Below are positions 51,065 through 60,533 of a stretch of DNA of 64,000 nucleotides, one piece after another. The translations under genes and the position numbers were made by a program. This DNA is from Dryocola sp051307055 (lineage in GTDB: Bacteria; Pseudomonadota; Gammaproteobacteria; Enterobacterales; Enterobacteriaceae): assembly GCF_051307055.1 (NCBI RefSeq), contig NZ_CP149994.1:806001-870000 (forward strand). Reading direction: 5' to 3'. Each line of letters opens with the position of its first letter. The first letter of the stretch is position 1. The notes beneath the pieces are model-generated. The model saw only the letters and a list, made by a program, of their open reading frames with translations. It searched no databases and was not told the origin of the DNA.

Positions 51065-52144
51065 ATGACTAAAAGAACCACGGCGCTGGCTGCGCTAATC
51101 GCCCTGGCGCTCGCGGGCTGCAGCGCGCATCAGGCGACAACGGTGAAACCAGCGCCGGCTGCGGCGGCAGAACAAAAAAGTCCTCTGGAGCAGCGCGAGC
51201 TCTCCGAAGGCGTATACGAAATGGCAATCAGCCAGCAGAACGGCGCGCTGTATGTCGCCACCGCGCAGGGCTTTAAAGACGTGCAGGGTGGCGTAGTCTA
51301 CAAGCTGGACCCCGTTTCGCTGAAAACCATCGGCCAGGCGCATACCGACCTGAAGAACTTTGGCGCGGTGATGGACCCGCAGGGCAAAACCTTATACGTC
51401 ACCAACTCGCTGGACGGCGGCATCAGCGCCATCAACGTTGAAGACGGCAAGGTTCTGCACCGTCTGATGTTCAGCGAACGCAACGAGAAGGGCTTCCCTT
51501 ACGGCGCGCGTGAAATCATCCTGCATGATGGCCTGCTCTATATCGGCGGCGTGGCCGATCCGGCGGTGATTTGGGTGGTGGATGCGAAAACGCTGAAGCT
51601 GAAAAAACGTATTAATAACGCGGGCAAATGGGTCACCGGCCTGCTCTACTCTGAGCAGACGCAGCGTATCTATGCGGCCAACGGCGGCGGTGAAATTCTG
51701 GTGATCAACCCGAAAACAAACCGCATCGAGAAGCGCTGGAAACCGCTCGGCGAAAAAGAAGCCCTGCTGCTTAACCTTGCGGAAGATCCGGCGACGGGCC
51801 GCCTGTTCGTAACCGATAATTCCAAAGCGAAAACTACGCTGGTGCTGGATATCAATACCGGCAAGCTGCTGAAAAACCTGGAGACGGGCGATACGTTAGC
51901 GGTGAAGTTTAATGCTAAACGTAACGAGATTTACCTCACCCAGCGCGAATCCGGCAAGCTGTTAATCCTTGATTCAAACACCTATGCGGTGAAAAAAGCG
52001 CTGAGCCTGCCGCCGCATCCGAACAGCCTGCTGCTGTCTGCGGACGGACAGACGCTGTACGTCACGGTGAAGCAGGGCTTTAATAAAGATCATTCCACCA
52101 AAGGCCCGGACAGCGTTGTTCGCGTTCCTTTAGCGCAGCTGTAA
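51065..52144 (+). CDS. YncE-like seven-bladed beta-propeller lipoprotein
   Basis: 359 residues. A lipobox LALAGC (Cys19) makes it a probable outer-membrane lipoprotein, whereas E. coli YncE is a soluble periplasmic protein with an ordinary signal peptide. The body contains repeated YVTN-type propeller strands: YVTNSLDGGISAINVEDGK, YAANGGGEILVINPKTN, FVTDNSKAKTTLVLDINTG and YVTVKQGFNKD. YncE binds DNA in vitro and is iron-regulated; the function is unknown. A terminator overlaps the end of yjiN. Confidence 0.85.
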   Translation: MTKRTTALAALIALALAGCSAHQATTVKPAPAAAAEQKSPLEQRELSEGVYEMAISQQNGALYVATAQGFKDVQGGVVYKLDPVSLKTIGQAHTDLKNFGAVMDPQGKTLYVTNSLDGGISAINVEDGKVLHRLMFSERNEKGFPYGAREIILHDGLLYIGGVADPAVIWVVDAKTLKLKKRINNAGKWVTGLLYSEQTQRIYAANGGGEILVINPKTNRIEKRWKPLGEKEALLLNLAEDPATGRLFVTDNSKAKTTLVLDINTGKLLKNLETGDTLAVKFNAKRNEIYLTQRESGKLLILDSNTYAVKKALSLPPHPNSLLLSADGQTLYVTVKQGFNKDHSTKGPDSVVRVPLAQL

Positions 52145-52150
52145 GCATAT

Positions 52151-52180
52151 AAGGTGGGTGCGCTCTGGCTCATCCACCTT
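52151..52180. terminator. Terminator between YncE-like gene and yjiN
   Basis: AAGGTGG / CCACCTT arms at 52151-52157 and 52174-52180, followed by AAAAA on the plus strand side; overlaps the yjiN stop. Confidence 0.6.
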
Positions 52181-53450
52181 AAAAATGCAGCAGGGCGGGG
52201 ATCTGGGTCAGCAGATACAGCACCAGCCCGATCGAGCCGCCCACCAGCGTACCGTTGATGCGGATAAACTGCAGATCTTTGCCGATGTTCAGTTCTATCT
52301 GCTGCGACATATCGCGGGCATCCCAGCTTTTCACCGTGTCGCTGATATGTCTGGTGAGAAACGCCGCAAACTCCGGCGCAACTTTTTTGGCCGCCTGCTC
52401 AAGATGTTCGTTCAGCGAGGTGCGCAGGGCGCTGTCTCCCGTCAGCGTTTCCCCAAACCACTGCCCGGCTTCGGCAATACGCTGCCTGATGCGCGAATCT
52501 TCGCTGTTCATATCCTCTTTTAGCCAGCGGCGTAAATCGCCCCAAAGCTCGCCCAGGTAACGGTTAAAGGCCTCGTCCTCTTTCAGGTAGCTTTTGATGT
52601 TCTCCGCTTTTTCCGCCATCTCCGGGTCGCTTTTCAGCTTATCGATGAGTTTAAACGTGGCGCGATCGAACGCCAGGCGAAGCTGGTGGCCTTGATCTTC
52701 GCTGATATCATCAAGCATGGAATTTATCGCGCTGGCGACCAGCTCGGCGCTGTGCTCGCCCAGCCATTCCGTTGGCAACACTCTCGATTTACGCGGATGT
52801 TCCGTTTCCAGCCAGTGCACGATCTGGCGGGCGATAAGCTCACGCGTGCTTTCCCGGTTGAGGATGCTCAGCAATTGGGCAATCAGCGAATCCAGCAAAG
52901 CCTGATGCCGGTTATGCTTCGTCATGCTCTCCAGCAGCAGGGCGCTGGAGTAGCTCAGATCGACCTTATCAATCGCCTTATGCACCGCCCGCCGCAGCAA
53001 TCCCTGAATCCGCGAATCGTCCGTCATATCCAGAAAACCGCCCATCACCTGCAGCAGATGCTGCCCGACCCGCCGGGCGTTATCCGGCTCGCTGAACCAC
53101 ACGCCGATCATCTTTGCCGGCTCATGACGCTGAATCAGCGTGATAAGCGACTGGGTATCAAGGAATTTTTCCTGTACGAAATAGCCGAGATTCTCGCCGA
53201 TGCGATCTTTATTACGTGGAATAATCGCCGTATGACGCGCGATAAACGGGATGGGTACGCGGCGGAACAGCGCCACCACGGCGAACCAGTCGGCAAGCGC
53301 GCCCACCATCGCCGCTTCCGCGACGGCTTTCAGTCCGCTCACCCAGAAGTTTGGCGGTAAAAAGAGGGTTGCTACAAAAATCGCCGCGGCAATCAGCAGC
53401 AGGGAAAGCGCAAGGCGTTTGGTTCGTTTTAATTCGGCTAATTTCTCCAT
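52179..53450 (-). CDS. yjiN: YjiN, DUF445 inner-membrane protein
   Basis: 423 residues (E. coli YjiN 426). Two N-terminal membrane segments (~13-30 and ~33-50), a DWFAVVALFRRVPIPFIARHTAIIPRNKDRIGENLG block typical of DUF445, long helical middle domains and a C-terminal membrane helix (GGSIGLVLYLLTQIPALL). No biochemical function is known. Confidence 0.92.
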   Translation of the reverse strand: MEKLAELKRTKRLALSLLLIAAAIFVATLFLPPNFWVSGLKAVAEAAMVGALADWFAVVALFRRVPIPFIARHTAIIPRNKDRIGENLGYFVQEKFLDTQSLITLIQRHEPAKMIGVWFSEPDNARRVGQHLLQVMGGFLDMTDDSRIQGLLRRAVHKAIDKVDLSYSSALLLESMTKHNRHQALLDSLIAQLLSILNRESTRELIARQIVHWLETEHPRKSRVLPTEWLGEHSAELVASAINSMLDDISEDQGHQLRLAFDRATFKLIDKLKSDPEMAEKAENIKSYLKEDEAFNRYLGELWGDLRRWLKEDMNSEDSRIRQRIAEAGQWFGETLTGDSALRTSLNEHLEQAAKKVAPEFAAFLTRHISDTVKSWDARDMSQQIELNIGKDLQFIRINGTLVGGSIGLVLYLLTQIPALLHF

Positions 53451-53656
53451 GGCTTAAGCATAGAACCGCCCGTGCGGAACCGGTAACATTAATTTTAACG
53501 GTTGATATATCGGGTTCGGTAATTATGGAGAAAACGGATTTGCCTGAAAAATGGGTGAGGGTAGCGCTGCCCGGTATTTGGCAAATCCGTGTCGCTAAGA
53601 AAAAGTTAATACAGGTGCGCGACATCAGGTCTCAGGAACGTTAATACAGATGAACA

Positions 53657-53690
53657 GTCAGAGACGGGAATAAATTTACCCGTCTCTGAC
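53657..53690. terminator. Hairpin behind the porin operon
   Basis: GTCAGAGACGGG / CCCGTCTCTGAC perfect 12-bp arms, 17 bp past the porin stop. Confidence 0.65.
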
Positions 53691-53706
53691 TATAGCCGTT
53701 AAATAA

Positions 53707-55095
53707 TCAGAACCAGGCTTCCCACATTGCGCCGACGTTAAAGGAATCGAGCTGCGTATCCTCCTGCCCCGCAACGCGTGTGGTGTGGTTATTTTCAACC
53801 TGGCCGCCGGTAACATAGAAGCGCAGCATTGGACGGAATTCAGGCCCCATGGCGATGGAGATATTCTGGGAAAGGGTCAGCTTCCAGCCTTTGTTGTCGC
53901 CGTCATTTTCGTAATCCACGCGCTGATAACCCGCCTCAAGCCAGGTGGAATGCACGTCGTTCCAGAAGTACATCGGACGAACGATTGCGCCATAGTTGCG
54001 GCGATTGTCCTGGGTTTGTTCGTCGTTATCGTAGTCGTGGAACGCCAGCAGATATTCCACCTGCGCCTGCCGGGTAAATTTATAGCTGCCTTCGAAGCTG
54101 GTATATACCGTATGCAGCCCGTTGGTTTTGTTATAAACGCTGTTATCCGAATGGTCGGAATAACGGGCGATGATCTTGTTCAGGCTATTATCGCCGGTGT
54201 GGCTGAGCACCACCGCTGCCTGCCAGGCTTTGGACCTTTCGTCGCTGTCGATGGCTTTGGAATCAAAGCCATAGTTGGCATACAGCTCAAAGTCGATCGG
54301 CCCAAATTTGATGCCGTGCAGTTTTGAGGTTGCCGCGTAATTGCCTTTGTCGCCCGTGCCGGAGCTGCCGGTACAGGAGATGCGCGACGGGTTATCGCCA
54401 TCGTCAATCATTTGCGGGTTACAGGATTCTACCGAGGCTACGGCCGCCAGGTCTATCTGCGCAAAGCCAAGATCGAAGTTTTTCACCCCGGCGCCCTGGC
54501 CATCGTGGTTCATGAAGAAGTAGTCGTTAATGCCCTGTTGCGGACGCTGGTGGAAGTCACGTCCTGCCCAGAAATAAGCGTTCGGCTGCGAAGCAAAAAG
54601 GTTGGTTACGCCAGCGTAAGCCTTCTTGAGGTTAACTTCATCGCCCCAGTGGTCGATCATTACGTTCACGTCCCAGATAGCGCCGGTTGCGCTTTTAAAC
54701 GCTTTGCTTAGCTGGAATTCGCCGCCGTTGCCTTCGTTACCCAGACGGCCAATGGCTGATGAACCGTTATAGGAGCCGTCAACGCCGATATATTTCTGAT
54801 CGCCTGCCTGGAAATGCGCGCCGTAACGAGCGTAGCCGGAAAATTTCACGCCGTAAGGAATAGCCATATCCGGCGTGTCCGGGGCAGGAGCTTCTGGCGT
54901 CACAAGCGGGTCCGTTTTTTCAGCTCGTGCTGCATCCATTTTCGCCTGGCGTTCGGCCAGCGCTTTATCTACCGCTCTGGCCACTATTTGATCGATTTGT
55001 TCCTGCGAAAAATCCTGAGCAAACGCAGCAGCCGGACAAAGGGTGGCGATAACCGCCATGGTTAATGGCAGTCGTTTAAACATATTCATAATCAT
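53707..55095 (-). CDS. LamB-type carbohydrate porin (ScrY/BglH-like)
   Basis: 462 residues. A signal peptide (PAAAFA), an N-terminal helical extension (residues ~28-75, SQEQIDQIVARAVDKALAERQAKMDAARAEK, coiled-coil-like as in ScrY), then a LamB-family barrel: GYARYGAHF, IDHWGDEVNLKKAYAGVTN, FWAGRDFHQRP, ending in aromatic Phe (MWEAWF). It is the last gene of the PTS operon, so it probably admits an oligo- or disaccharide across the outer membrane. Confidence 0.9.
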   Translation of the reverse strand: MIMNMFKRLPLTMAVIATLCPAAAFAQDFSQEQIDQIVARAVDKALAERQAKMDAARAEKTDPLVTPEAPAPDTPDMAIPYGVKFSGYARYGAHFQAGDQKYIGVDGSYNGSSAIGRLGNEGNGGEFQLSKAFKSATGAIWDVNVMIDHWGDEVNLKKAYAGVTNLFASQPNAYFWAGRDFHQRPQQGINDYFFMNHDGQGAGVKNFDLGFAQIDLAAVASVESCNPQMIDDGDNPSRISCTGSSGTGDKGNYAATSKLHGIKFGPIDFELYANYGFDSKAIDSDERSKAWQAAVVLSHTGDNSLNKIIARYSDHSDNSVYNKTNGLHTVYTSFEGSYKFTRQAQVEYLLAFHDYDNDEQTQDNRRNYGAIVRPMYFWNDVHSTWLEAGYQRVDYENDGDNKGWKLTLSQNISIAMGPEFRPMLRFYVTGGQVENNHTTRVAGQEDTQLDSFNVGAMWEAWF

Positions 55096-55263
55096 CTCAA
55101 CTTTAGTTAGTTATATTTTCAGACAATGACTATCCCGTTCCGGCGGAGCATATTAATAGCGCCGCCAGACAGGGTTTATTTCTGTGCTGTAATCGGAAAG
55201 TGAATAATTAAAAGTATCTACGTAATAAGTTCTCCATTTATATATTTAATGGGTAGGTTTTAA

Positions 55264-55566
55264 TTAACGCTGGTAAAGATGAATAATCTCTTCAGACAGT
55301 TCACGTGCCAGCATTGAGGTCATTAAATGGTCCTGGGCATGGACCATAATTAACGTCATCGGCTGTCTGGCTTCTCCGGCATCCTGCTCAATGAGTCTGG
55401 TTTGCATCAGGTGCGCCTGGCGTGAATAACCATCCGCCTCGCGCAGCAAACTTTTCGCTTCCTCCAGCCTCTGCTGTCGTGCGGCCTGCAGCGCCTCGAA
55501 ACAGAGACTCCGGGCCTGGCCTGCATTCATAATTATTTCCATTACCGCTTCTTCTAAATCAATCAT
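55264..55566 (-). CDS. PTS lactose/cellobiose-family EIIA
   Basis: 100 residues, all-helical, with the phosphorylated His76 in LIMVHAQDHLMTS, typical of ChbA/LacF-type EIIA. It receives phosphate from HPr and passes it to the EIIB of this operon. It lies 34 bp behind the EIIC gene. Confidence 0.93.
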   Translation of the reverse strand: MIDLEEAVMEIIMNAGQARSLCFEALQAARQQRLEEAKSLLREADGYSRQAHLMQTRLIEQDAGEARQPMTLIMVHAQDHLMTSMLARELSEEIIHLYQR

Positions 55567-55600
55567 CGCTCTTCCCAGAGTTATTCATCGTTAACGGTTG

Positions 55601-56926
55601 TTATGCGTTGGCATCAGCGGCAGCTGTAGTCAGGTTTTGCGTTTTTTCTTCTTCGGTTTTCAGCAAAGAGCGTTCGTAAGCGCGCAGGAACGGCAGGTAC
55701 ATCAGAGCCGACATCACCATACAGATAACGCACATAACGATCGGACTGAGCGCCCAGTTTGCCGCCCATGAGGCGCCGACTGGCGCAGGCGTTGTCCACG
55801 GCGTCAGGGAAACAACCTGTGCAAGCCAGCCGAGTTTCGTGGCGGTATAAGCCAGGCAGGCGTTAATCAGGGGAACGAAAACGAACGGGATAAAGAGCAT
55901 CGGGTTCATGATGACTGGCGCGCCGAACAGAATCGGTTCGTTAATATTAAAGAAGCTCGGCACCACGCCCATTTTACCGATGGTGCGCAGGTGCGCGGCG
56001 CGGCTGCGCAGCAGCAGGAAGGCCAGCGGCAAAGTCGAGCCTACGCCGCCAATCAGCAGGTAGTGATCCCAGAAGCCCTGCAGGTAAACATGCGGAAGCG
56101 CCGCGCCCGCGGCCAGCGCCGCCTGGTTTGCCGACAGGTTGGCCATCCAGAACGGGTTCATAATGCCGGTAACAATCAGCGAGCCGTGGATGCCCGCAAA
56201 CCAGAAGATCTGACACAGCAGTACGGAAAGCAGAATTGCCGGCAGGGAATCTGATGCGGAAACCAGCGGCTCCAGCAGATGCATAATCGCCTGCGGCATG
56301 ATCATGCCGGTTTGCGCTTCGATAAACAGGTTCAGCGGATGCAGCGTGCCGATTACCACCAGCACCGGAATAAGGATTTCAAACGAGCGTGCGACGCCGG
56401 TCGGCACCTCTTTTGGCAGGCGAATAGTGATGTTGTTTTGCTTAAGCCAGGCGTACATACGGGTGGAATACATGGCGGTGATCAGCGCCGTGAAGATCCC
56501 CTGGCCGGACAGGTACTGGGTAGAGATTTTCCCGTCGGCATAGGGTGCCGCAACCAGCAGGAAGGCCATAAACGCCAGCAGGCCGGACATTACCGGATCG
56601 AGATTAAACTGCCGCCCGAGGCTCGCGCCAATACCCACGGAAATGAAGAAGGTCATCACGCCCATGCTGAGGTTGAAAGGCAGCATCAGCTGTTCACGGT
56701 AAGTCTGCGAGAAATCCAGCCAGGCGCGCGCAAAACCGATGGTGGTATCTGCGGAGAACGGCGGGAAGATAAACACCAGCATAAACGAACCGACGATCAT
56801 AAAAGGCAGCGCGGCGGTAAAGCCGTCACGAATGGCGATGACGTACTTCTGCTGCCCAAGACGCCCGGCCAGCGGGGTAATGGTTTGCTCGATAACGGCG
56901 ACCATAGACTGATATAGCGAACTCAT
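55601..56926 (-). CDS. PTS lactose/cellobiose-family EIIC permease
   Basis: 441 residues, about ten membrane spans. The ChbC/CelB signatures are seen: AIRDGFTAALPFMIVGS near the N-terminus, IHGSLIVTGIMNPFW, and FNINEPILFGAPVIMNP, which contains the substrate-binding Glu. It forms the membrane channel for a beta-glucoside or chitobiose-like disaccharide; exact sugar unknown. Confidence 0.93.
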   Translation of the reverse strand: MSSLYQSMVAVIEQTITPLAGRLGQQKYVIAIRDGFTAALPFMIVGSFMLVFIFPPFSADTTIGFARAWLDFSQTYREQLMLPFNLSMGVMTFFISVGIGASLGRQFNLDPVMSGLLAFMAFLLVAAPYADGKISTQYLSGQGIFTALITAMYSTRMYAWLKQNNITIRLPKEVPTGVARSFEILIPVLVVIGTLHPLNLFIEAQTGMIMPQAIMHLLEPLVSASDSLPAILLSVLLCQIFWFAGIHGSLIVTGIMNPFWMANLSANQAALAAGAALPHVYLQGFWDHYLLIGGVGSTLPLAFLLLRSRAAHLRTIGKMGVVPSFFNINEPILFGAPVIMNPMLFIPFVFVPLINACLAYTATKLGWLAQVVSLTPWTTPAPVGASWAANWALSPIVMCVICMVMSALMYLPFLRAYERSLLKTEEEKTQNLTTAAADANA

Positions 56927-56938
56927 ATGAATACCCTT

Positions 56939-57259
56939 TTAGTGAGCCGCTTCAATGAGCGACAGAGCATAATCCAGCACCTTATCGCCACGCTGCATCC
57001 CGTAATCCATCGTGTCGATGGCTTTAACCGGAACGCCCTGAGCGGCCGCTTTTTCGCTAAGCGTATTGAGCATGTATTTCACCTGTGGCCCGAGCAGCAC
57101 TACCTGGTAGCGTGGAAACTGAACGTCAAATTCGGACACGCCGTAAGCTTCTATCGCCACCGGCAGCCCTCTTTCCTCCGCTACGGCCAGCATTTTGCGC
57201 ACCAGCATGCTGGTGGACATTCCGGCGGAGCAACACAACATAATCTTGAACATCGACAA
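56939..57259 (-). CDS. PTS lactose/cellobiose-family EIIB
   Basis: 106 residues. The phospho-acceptor Cys lies in IMLCCSAGMSTSMLV (Cys10 just before SAGMST), as in ChbB. It is the first gene of the B-C-A-porin operon. No phospho-beta-glucosidase or deacetylase accompanies the transporter in this window. Confidence 0.93.
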   Translation of the reverse strand: MSMFKIMLCCSAGMSTSMLVRKMLAVAEERGLPVAIEAYGVSEFDVQFPRYQVVLLGPQVKYMLNTLSEKAAAQGVPVKAIDTMDYGMQRGDKVLDYALSLIEAAH

Positions 57260-57307
57260 TCATCCTCAAAGTGTAAAAAGTTATTGCGGATGCGATTTGA
57301 TACTTTA

Positions 57308-57323
57308 TGGAAACCGTTTTCCA
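57308..57323. promoter_or_regulatory. LacI-type operator O1
   Basis: TGGAAACCGTTTTCCA, arms TGGAAA/TTTCCA around a CG-containing centre, 49 bp before the EIIB start. Confidence 0.8.
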
Positions 57324-57433
57324 TTGGCGAGGTACGGAAGTGTGAACCTGGTCCAATATCATGGCAGTATGGGGGTTGCTTCCTGGATGGTCATCACAAA
57401 AATCGATGAATGAAAAGGCATTTGGATAGCAAG

Positions 57434-57470
57434 TGGAAAAGCGGTTTCCATGAAAAATGGAAACGATTAT
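57434..57470. promoter_or_regulatory. LacI-type operators O2 and half-site O3
   Basis: TGGAAAAGCGGTTTCCA (57434-57450) repeats the O1 arms, and TGGAAACGATTAT (57458-57470) is a second imperfect site. Two to three sites on either side of the divergent promoters would permit DNA looping by the neighbouring LacI-family regulator. Confidence 0.75.
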
Positions 57471-57550
57471 ACTGCAGACGGCCACAATGTGAGCCACGGT
57501 TATGTCAGGGATTTTTTGGGCAGGGAACTTATGCCAGAGGTGGAGATATA

Positions 57551-58507
57551 ATGTCTACAATCAACGATGTATCGCGTTTGGCCGGGGTTTCAAAAGCCAC
57601 GGTCTCTCGGGTGTTGAGCGGTTCACGCGGCGTGAAGGAAGCCAGCCGTGTGGCCGTACTTAAGGCGGCGGAAGCGTTAAATTATCGTCCAAACGTTATC
57701 GCTCAGTCTTTATTAAGCCAGTCCACGGGCTGCATCGGCGTTATCTGCGCCCAGGAAAACGTTAACCAGACCACCGCTTACCTGTATGCGCTGGAAAAAC
57801 ACCTCAGCCAGCATCAAAAACATCTGCTGCTGCGCTTTGCCAACAGCAGGCCGGAGGTCATGCATGCCCTTGCAGAACTCACCTGCGGCTTGTGTGATGA
57901 TGTCCTGATTATCGGCGCTCGTTTTCCGCTGAATATCACGCATGAAAACGTCATTCTGGTGGACTGCATGGATGGCGATACCGAGCACAGCATCCAGTTC
58001 GATCATGCTTTTGCAGCGGAAACAGCCTGTAACTACCTGATTAAACAAGGCAGGCGACAGATTGCGCTGATAGCGACGGAGAGCAGCGGCGCCGTGGATC
58101 AGGTGCTGCTGGGATATAAGCGTGCCCTGGAGAATAATTTTCTGCCGTTTAACCGCAACCTGATCTTTATGGCTTCTACCACTTCGTCCGTAGCGCTGCA
58201 GGTGCTGCTTAATAACAGCACTACGTTTAACTTTAACGCGTTACTGGTGGCGGACGAGCAGGAGGCGCAGCGCATAATTACGCAGCTTCAGGCGTTTAAT
58301 AAATCTGTCCCGGAAGAGATCATGGTGTTCAGCCTGGCGGGGTCGCTTAATCTGCCCGGCATTCCCACGATCCCGGCGATTGAGTATTCCATGGATGCGA
58401 TGGCGGCAAGAATCGTCTCGTGGCTTGATGAGAAAACCAAAAGCGTGCTGGGGTCGTATGTGCTGCGGGGCGACCTGGTCACCCCCGATATTCGCAGGCG
58501 CAAATAA
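57551..58507 (+). CDS. LacI-family repressor of the PTS-porin operon
   Basis: 318 residues from ATG 57551 (SD GAGGTGGAG). The helix-turn-helix is TINDVSRLAGVSKATVSRVLSGS with the LacI hinge helix YRPNVIAQSLLSQ, then a periplasmic-binding-like sugar sensor. The open frame extends upstream to 57410 but that part overlaps operator DNA. It is divergent from the PTS genes, and matching operators lie between. Confidence 0.93.
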   Translation: MSTINDVSRLAGVSKATVSRVLSGSRGVKEASRVAVLKAAEALNYRPNVIAQSLLSQSTGCIGVICAQENVNQTTAYLYALEKHLSQHQKHLLLRFANSRPEVMHALAELTCGLCDDVLIIGARFPLNITHENVILVDCMDGDTEHSIQFDHAFAAETACNYLIKQGRRQIALIATESSGAVDQVLLGYKRALENNFLPFNRNLIFMASTTSSVALQVLLNNSTTFNFNALLVADEQEAQRIITQLQAFNKSVPEEIMVFSLAGSLNLPGIPTIPAIEYSMDAMAARIVSWLDEKTKSVLGSYVLRGDLVTPDIRRRK

Positions 58508-58602
58508 CGATCAACGCTCTGGCGCTGATGGTCAGAAACTGGTTCACCGTCAGCGCAGCGCAAAATTAAGCAGGACGGTTAACGATGACCTGCTTGCCCA
58601 TA

Positions 58603-59760
58603 TCAGGACGTTGGCGTCACCCGCGGCGCGAACCCGCTCAGCTCGGAAACCAGGTCGTTTACGCCGTCGCTCATATTAACGAAACGCGTTAGCGGCGAAC
58701 GGGTTATCACGACAAAAACGCCGACGTTAGTTTGCGGCACCATCGCCATATAGGTAATAAACCCGCCGCCGCCGCCCGTTTTCTGCACGATGCCCGGCCG
58801 GCCATTTTTCGGCGCAAGGTAGACCCAGCCCAGCCCTAACGCATCGGCTTTGCCGGGCACGTCCATGCCAATCACCCTGTGCAGCTGTTTACGCTGATAA
58901 ATCAGCGTTTGCATGCGGTCGGCCTGGCTGTTGCGCTGGTGGAAATCAGAGCTCAGGAACTGCTGCATCCAGCGCATCATGTCATCCGGCGTGGAGTAAA
59001 CGCCGCCGCTGCCAACGGCCGCAAGGGTGTTATCACAGGGGCTGGCGCCTTTTTCTGCAACCATCAGCCGCTTACACTGATCGGGAGAAGGGGTGAAGGT
59101 TGTGTCTTTCATCCCCAGCGGACGGGTGATTTGCTCCTCAAATAACGTGGCATAGGGTTTTCCCGCCGCACGCCCCAGCGCATCTGCCAGCAGGTCAAAG
59201 GCAAGGTTTGAATATGACGCATTTACGCCGGGCGCATATTTTAACGTCGCGCTGGCAAGCCAGCTCCAGCGCTGTTCACGCGTAGGCCAGGTAAATACGG
59301 TGCGATGGGCCGCGCCGCCAGGCTGTTCGCGTGGCAGGGCGCTGGTATGCGTCGCCAGATTGACGAGAGTGATAGGTTGGCCGTTAAACGTCGGGACGCG
59401 GGCGCCCGCTGGCGCATATTTACTCAGCGGATCGTTCAACCGCACTTTGCCCTGATCGAGCATTTTAACCAGCATTTCGCTGGTCATCAGCTTGGTCAGC
59501 GAGGCAATGCGGATAACCGAATCCAGCTGCGGCCTGACGTTATTGCCGGGACGGGTTTCGCCAAAGCTGTGGAAGGCGCGTTGATTGCCGTCAATCACAA
59601 CCATAGCCATGCCGGTCGCGCCGCTGCCATAGTAAATATGGTTAGCATAGCGTTCAGCTATTTCAGAGGCAAAAACGGGATCGGGTGAGGTTTGCGCAAA
59701 ACCTGAAATGGGGAGCGCAACAATGGCTAGCGCGGCGATGCGCGGGAGACGTATTTTCAA
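58603..59760 (-). CDS. ampH: AmpH, penicillin-binding peptidoglycan DD-carboxypeptidase/endopeptidase
   Basis: 385 residues, the E. coli length. The signal peptide ends GFAQ. Serine beta-lactamase/PBP motifs are SLTK (Ser87-Lys90), YSN (~181) and KTGGGGG (~338). E. coli AmpH trims peptidoglycan cross-links in recycling and is only a weak beta-lactamase. In E. coli it is the divergent neighbour of sbmA; here three genes separate them. Confidence 0.96.
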   Translation of the reverse strand: MKIRLPRIAALAIVALPISGFAQTSPDPVFASEIAERYANHIYYGSGATGMAMVVIDGNQRAFHSFGETRPGNNVRPQLDSVIRIASLTKLMTSEMLVKMLDQGKVRLNDPLSKYAPAGARVPTFNGQPITLVNLATHTSALPREQPGGAAHRTVFTWPTREQRWSWLASATLKYAPGVNASYSNLAFDLLADALGRAAGKPYATLFEEQITRPLGMKDTTFTPSPDQCKRLMVAEKGASPCDNTLAAVGSGGVYSTPDDMMRWMQQFLSSDFHQRNSQADRMQTLIYQRKQLHRVIGMDVPGKADALGLGWVYLAPKNGRPGIVQKTGGGGGFITYMAMVPQTNVGVFVVITRSPLTRFVNMSDGVNDLVSELSGFAPRVTPTS

Positions 59761-59932
59761 CGCGAGTAATCCATTTAACGAAGTGGGGCGGTATTCACCG
59801 TATTTATACTACGCCCGGGCGCTACGCAAACGCGGAAAATGAGAATTGTGAGAAGAAAAAGCGTAACGCGGCGTTTCAGCACTTTTTTAGGGCGAAAACG
59901 CACCGTAGCCGCTGACTACGGCGCGTATGAAA

Positions 59933-60220
59933 CTAGTTAGATTTCTGCACATCCTTTTGCATCACCTCGTCTTTGGTGCCGCCTTTCTCAATCGTTTTAT
60001 CATTGCCTTTATGCTCTTTACGCATTTCATGGCCTGATTCGCAGCCTTTTTTATCTTCATTTCCGGGCGCGCGGCAGTCATCAATAATATGGCCTGGGTT
60101 ATTGAGCTGTTCCTTCTCAGCCTGCAGCGTCGAGGTGCTGTTGGCCGGGTTCTGCGCCAGGGCGCTGGCGCCGGCGAACAAAAGGGTCGTTGAGAGCAAA
60201 GCCAGAGTAAGTTTTTTCAT
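59933..60220 (-). CDS. Small secreted hydrophilic protein
   Basis: 95 residues: a clear signal peptide (MKKLTLALLSTTLLFAGASALA) and then a charged, low-complexity, Lys/Glu-rich mature part with two Cys (DDCRAPGNEDKKGCESG) that could form a disulfide. I recognise no characterised family; periplasmic stress-type proteins look similar. Independent of its neighbours in orientation. Confidence 0.7.
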   Translation of the reverse strand: MKKLTLALLSTTLLFAGASALAQNPANSTSTLQAEKEQLNNPGHIIDDCRAPGNEDKKGCESGHEMRKEHKGNDKTIEKGGTKDEVMQKDVQKSN

Positions 60221-60533
60221 CTTTCAGGGTTCCTGTTATCGGGAGGGAAGCTCTCTAAGTATGGGTGTAAAAGATGGCCATCAGGAATTTATTGTCTGTT
60301 TTTTGTACTCACAAGCCTGTATAACTGGCTTCGTTCGCGCAATGAAGCGAAATACGTAAAAAAACCGTCATCTCCCGTGCGTAGACTGGATAGAAAATGC
60401 GTATCATCACGGTAATTTTTACGACGCTGCAACTATCCACGCCTGTGGGCGTCTAAGTAAAGCACTCTGCTGTACCGCTAATGACTCAGTTCTTTATGCG
60501 ATACGCACAATTCACGCATCAAGAAGCTGATAT
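60221..60533. other. 313-bp interval upstream of the lpxP-like gene
   Basis: No gene found. It contains promoter DNA for both flanking genes and a small hairpin ACGCC-TGT-GGCGT-like around 60439. lpxP homologues are cold-regulated, but I cannot identify a specific site. Confidence 0.4.

Noticed and set aside
52686..53360. 224-residue open frame antisense to yjiN
   Set aside because: Shadow frame; basic low-information composition and no start site; yjiN is conserved over its full length.
56279..56917. 212-residue open frame antisense to the PTS EIIC gene
   Set aside because: His/Arg/Gln-rich shadow of a membrane-protein gene, without recognisable domains.
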